41,798 nucleotides of DNA from positions 1 through 41,798 of the forward strand of contig JAJAZG010000576.1 in the NCBI GenBank assembly GCA_026785865.1. Reading direction: 5' to 3'. The DNA is from Pseudanabaena sp. CAN_BIN31 (GTDB lineage: Bacteria; Cyanobacteriota; Cyanobacteriia; Pseudanabaenales; Pseudanabaenaceae). This document shows, in pieces, positions 40,761 to 41,798 of the stretch. Made by a program: the position numbers and the translations under genes. How positions within the stretch are numbered: the stretch's first letter is position 1; each line of letters starts with the position of its first letter. Below the pieces are notes generated by a model. The model searched no databases, was not told where the DNA came from, and was given only the letters and a program-made list of their open reading frames with translations.

Positions 40761-41798
40761 GTGGCAAATATAGAAGTTGTAGTTATTGGTGGCGGGGCGG
40801 CAGGTTTTTTTGGCGCTATCCATGCAGCACAAGCACCGCATACGCGAGTAACCTTATTAGAAGCAGGGCGGCAGCCTCTGGCTAAAGTGAGAATTTCAGG
40901 CGGTGGGCGTTGCAATGTTACGCATCATTGCTTTGAAACTTCGCAATTAGTCCAGAACTATCCCAGAGGTGGCAAGGCTTTACGCGGTGCATTTTCTCGT
41001 TTTCAGCCACTTGATGTGGTGCGATGGTTTAATACTGAAGGTGTGAAGTTAAAAACCGAAGCCGATGGCAGAATGTTTCCTATTACCGATGATTCGGAAA
41101 CAATTGTAGAAGCATTAATGTTTGCCGCCAAAAAAGCTGGTGTTGTTCTTCGCAATAATGTTTTGGTTCAAAAAATTGAACGTTTAGGGGAGAGCAAATT
41201 TGATGTGATCCTTAAAAATGGCGAGAATATAATTTGCGATCGCCTGTTATTAGCGACAGGTAGTAGTCCATCAGGCTATGCGATCGCCAGATCTTTAGGA
41301 CATGAACTGGAACCTCCTGTACCTTCGCTTTTTACTTTTAATATCAAAGATTCTAAGCTACATGAACTAGCAGGCGTGAGTGTAAATCCTGCCACTGTTA
41401 AGCTGGTGACTTCATCACCAAACCTTGAAAAGAAGAAGTCTGCCCAAAATCAATTAGAACAATCAGGAGCTTTGTTAATTACCCATTGGGGAATGAGTGG
41501 GCCCGCCGTTTTAAAGCTGTCAGCATGGGGAGCGCGAGAATTGCATGATTGTAATTATCAAGCAAAATTAGCCGTTAATTGGATACCTACGCTCAAAGCG
41601 GAAGCGGTTAAGCAAATTTTATTAAACGCGAAAACCGATCAATCGAAAAAGTTTATTTCTAATTATTGTCCCGTTGAGATCTCGTTGCGCCTATGGGAAT
41701 ATTTACTAAATAAAGCAGAAGTGGAACTCGAAAAGCGTTGGGCAGATATTTCTAATAAGGCAATTCAGCAAATTGTGAATGTATTAACCGCTAGTGAA
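40761..41798 (+). CDS. BaiN/HI0933-family FAD-dependent oxidoreductase, cut by window end
   Basis: The first 346 residues of a flavoprotein that continues beyond the window. The FAD-binding dinucleotide motif is VIGGGAAGFFGAI (8-20), followed by LLEAGRQPLAKVRISGGGRCNVTH, a signature of the HI0933/BaiN/YhiN family. GRMFPITDDSETIVEAL, LLLATGSSPSGYAIA and THWGMSGPAVLKLSAWGAREL are further family blocks. The start is GTG at 40761; no in-frame ATG lies upstream before a stop. Its substrate is unknown; a few relatives reduce bile acids or act in other redox steps. Confidence 0.9.
   Translation, partial: MANIEVVVIGGGAAGFFGAIHAAQAPHTRVTLLEAGRQPLAKVRISGGGRCNVTHHCFETSQLVQNYPRGGKALRGAFSRFQPLDVVRWFNTEGVKLKTEADGRMFPITDDSETIVEALMFAAKKAGVVLRNNVLVQKIERLGESKFDVILKNGENIICDRLLLATGSSPSGYAIARSLGHELEPPVPSLFTFNIKDSKLHELAGVSVNPATVKLVTSSPNLEKKKSAQNQLEQSGALLITHWGMSGPAVLKLSAWGARELHDCNYQAKLAVNWIPTLKAEAVKQILLNAKTDQSKKFISNYCPVEISLRLWEYLLNKAEVELEKRWADISNKAIQQIVNVLTASE

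Overview
The window is cyanobacterial chromosome. The highly iterated palindrome GCGATCGC (HIP1) recurs in most genes. It also carries a high-light-inducible (HLIP/CAB-motif) protein, a Ser/Thr kinase fused to a GUN4 domain, DUF29 and Uma2 proteins, and a kdp operon with the short cyanobacterial KdpD and a KdpG/KdpF-type subunit. The low-GC, HIP1-rich, MITE-rich texture resembles Pseudanabaena-like genomes, but that is an impression and not a demonstrated placement.

Layout. (1) 1-465: the 3' end of an IS200/IS605-type tnpB, apparently inserted in a gene of which only a DUF4351-like tail survives. (2) 629-18422: a Wzx/Wzy-type surface-polysaccharide cluster on the + strand. It has a flippase, a polymerase, seven intact glycosyltransferases plus one truncated copy, two FkbM-type and two other SAM methyltransferases, a YdcF/DUF218 protein, an initiating sugar-phosphate transferase and GalE. 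A minus-strand cassette of three genes coupled by ATGA overlaps (ribbon-helix-helix protein, unknown protein, DUF29 protein; 15222-16206) sits inside it. (3) 18422-21180: an IS607-family element with a serine recombinase, a TnpB with RuvC residues but a degenerate zinc ribbon, and an unusual passenger gene between them encoding a winged-helix protein that loosely recalls phage KilAC domains. Half-sites of one repeat lie at both ends of the element and as a palindrome upstream of the passenger gene. (4) 21237-28936: housekeeping and accessory genes (arfB, a metal-type ABC ATPase behind a Zur-like box, two Uma2 nucleases, HLIP, kinase-GUN4, GH57/DUF3536 hydrolase). (5) 29018-36252: kdpA-kdpB-kdpG-kdpC on the minus strand, separated from kdpD by a YefM/YoeB toxin-antitoxin pair, a MITE-like palindrome and a PD-(D/E)XK-like gene. 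(6) 36656-41798: murD, a class B PBP (ftsI), glutaredoxin, thioredoxin and a BaiN/HI0933-type flavoprotein cut by the window end.

How it fits together. The sugar transferase would load the first sugar phosphate on undecaprenyl phosphate. GalE supplies UDP-galactose-type precursors, the glycosyltransferases and methyltransferases build and decorate the repeat unit, and Wzx and Wzy export and polymerise it. No Wza/Wzb/Wzc-type exporter is present here. The flanking TnpB elements and the inserted cassette suggest the cluster is shaped by mobile DNA. Palindromic DNA is a second theme: three copies of one MITE-like family and several perfect hairpins with GCG/CGC-rich tips sit at gene ends, mostly between convergent genes, where they probably act as terminators.

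The most promising candidates for something undescribed are the IS607 element with its passenger and shared repeat sites, and the RHH-unknown-DUF29 cassette.
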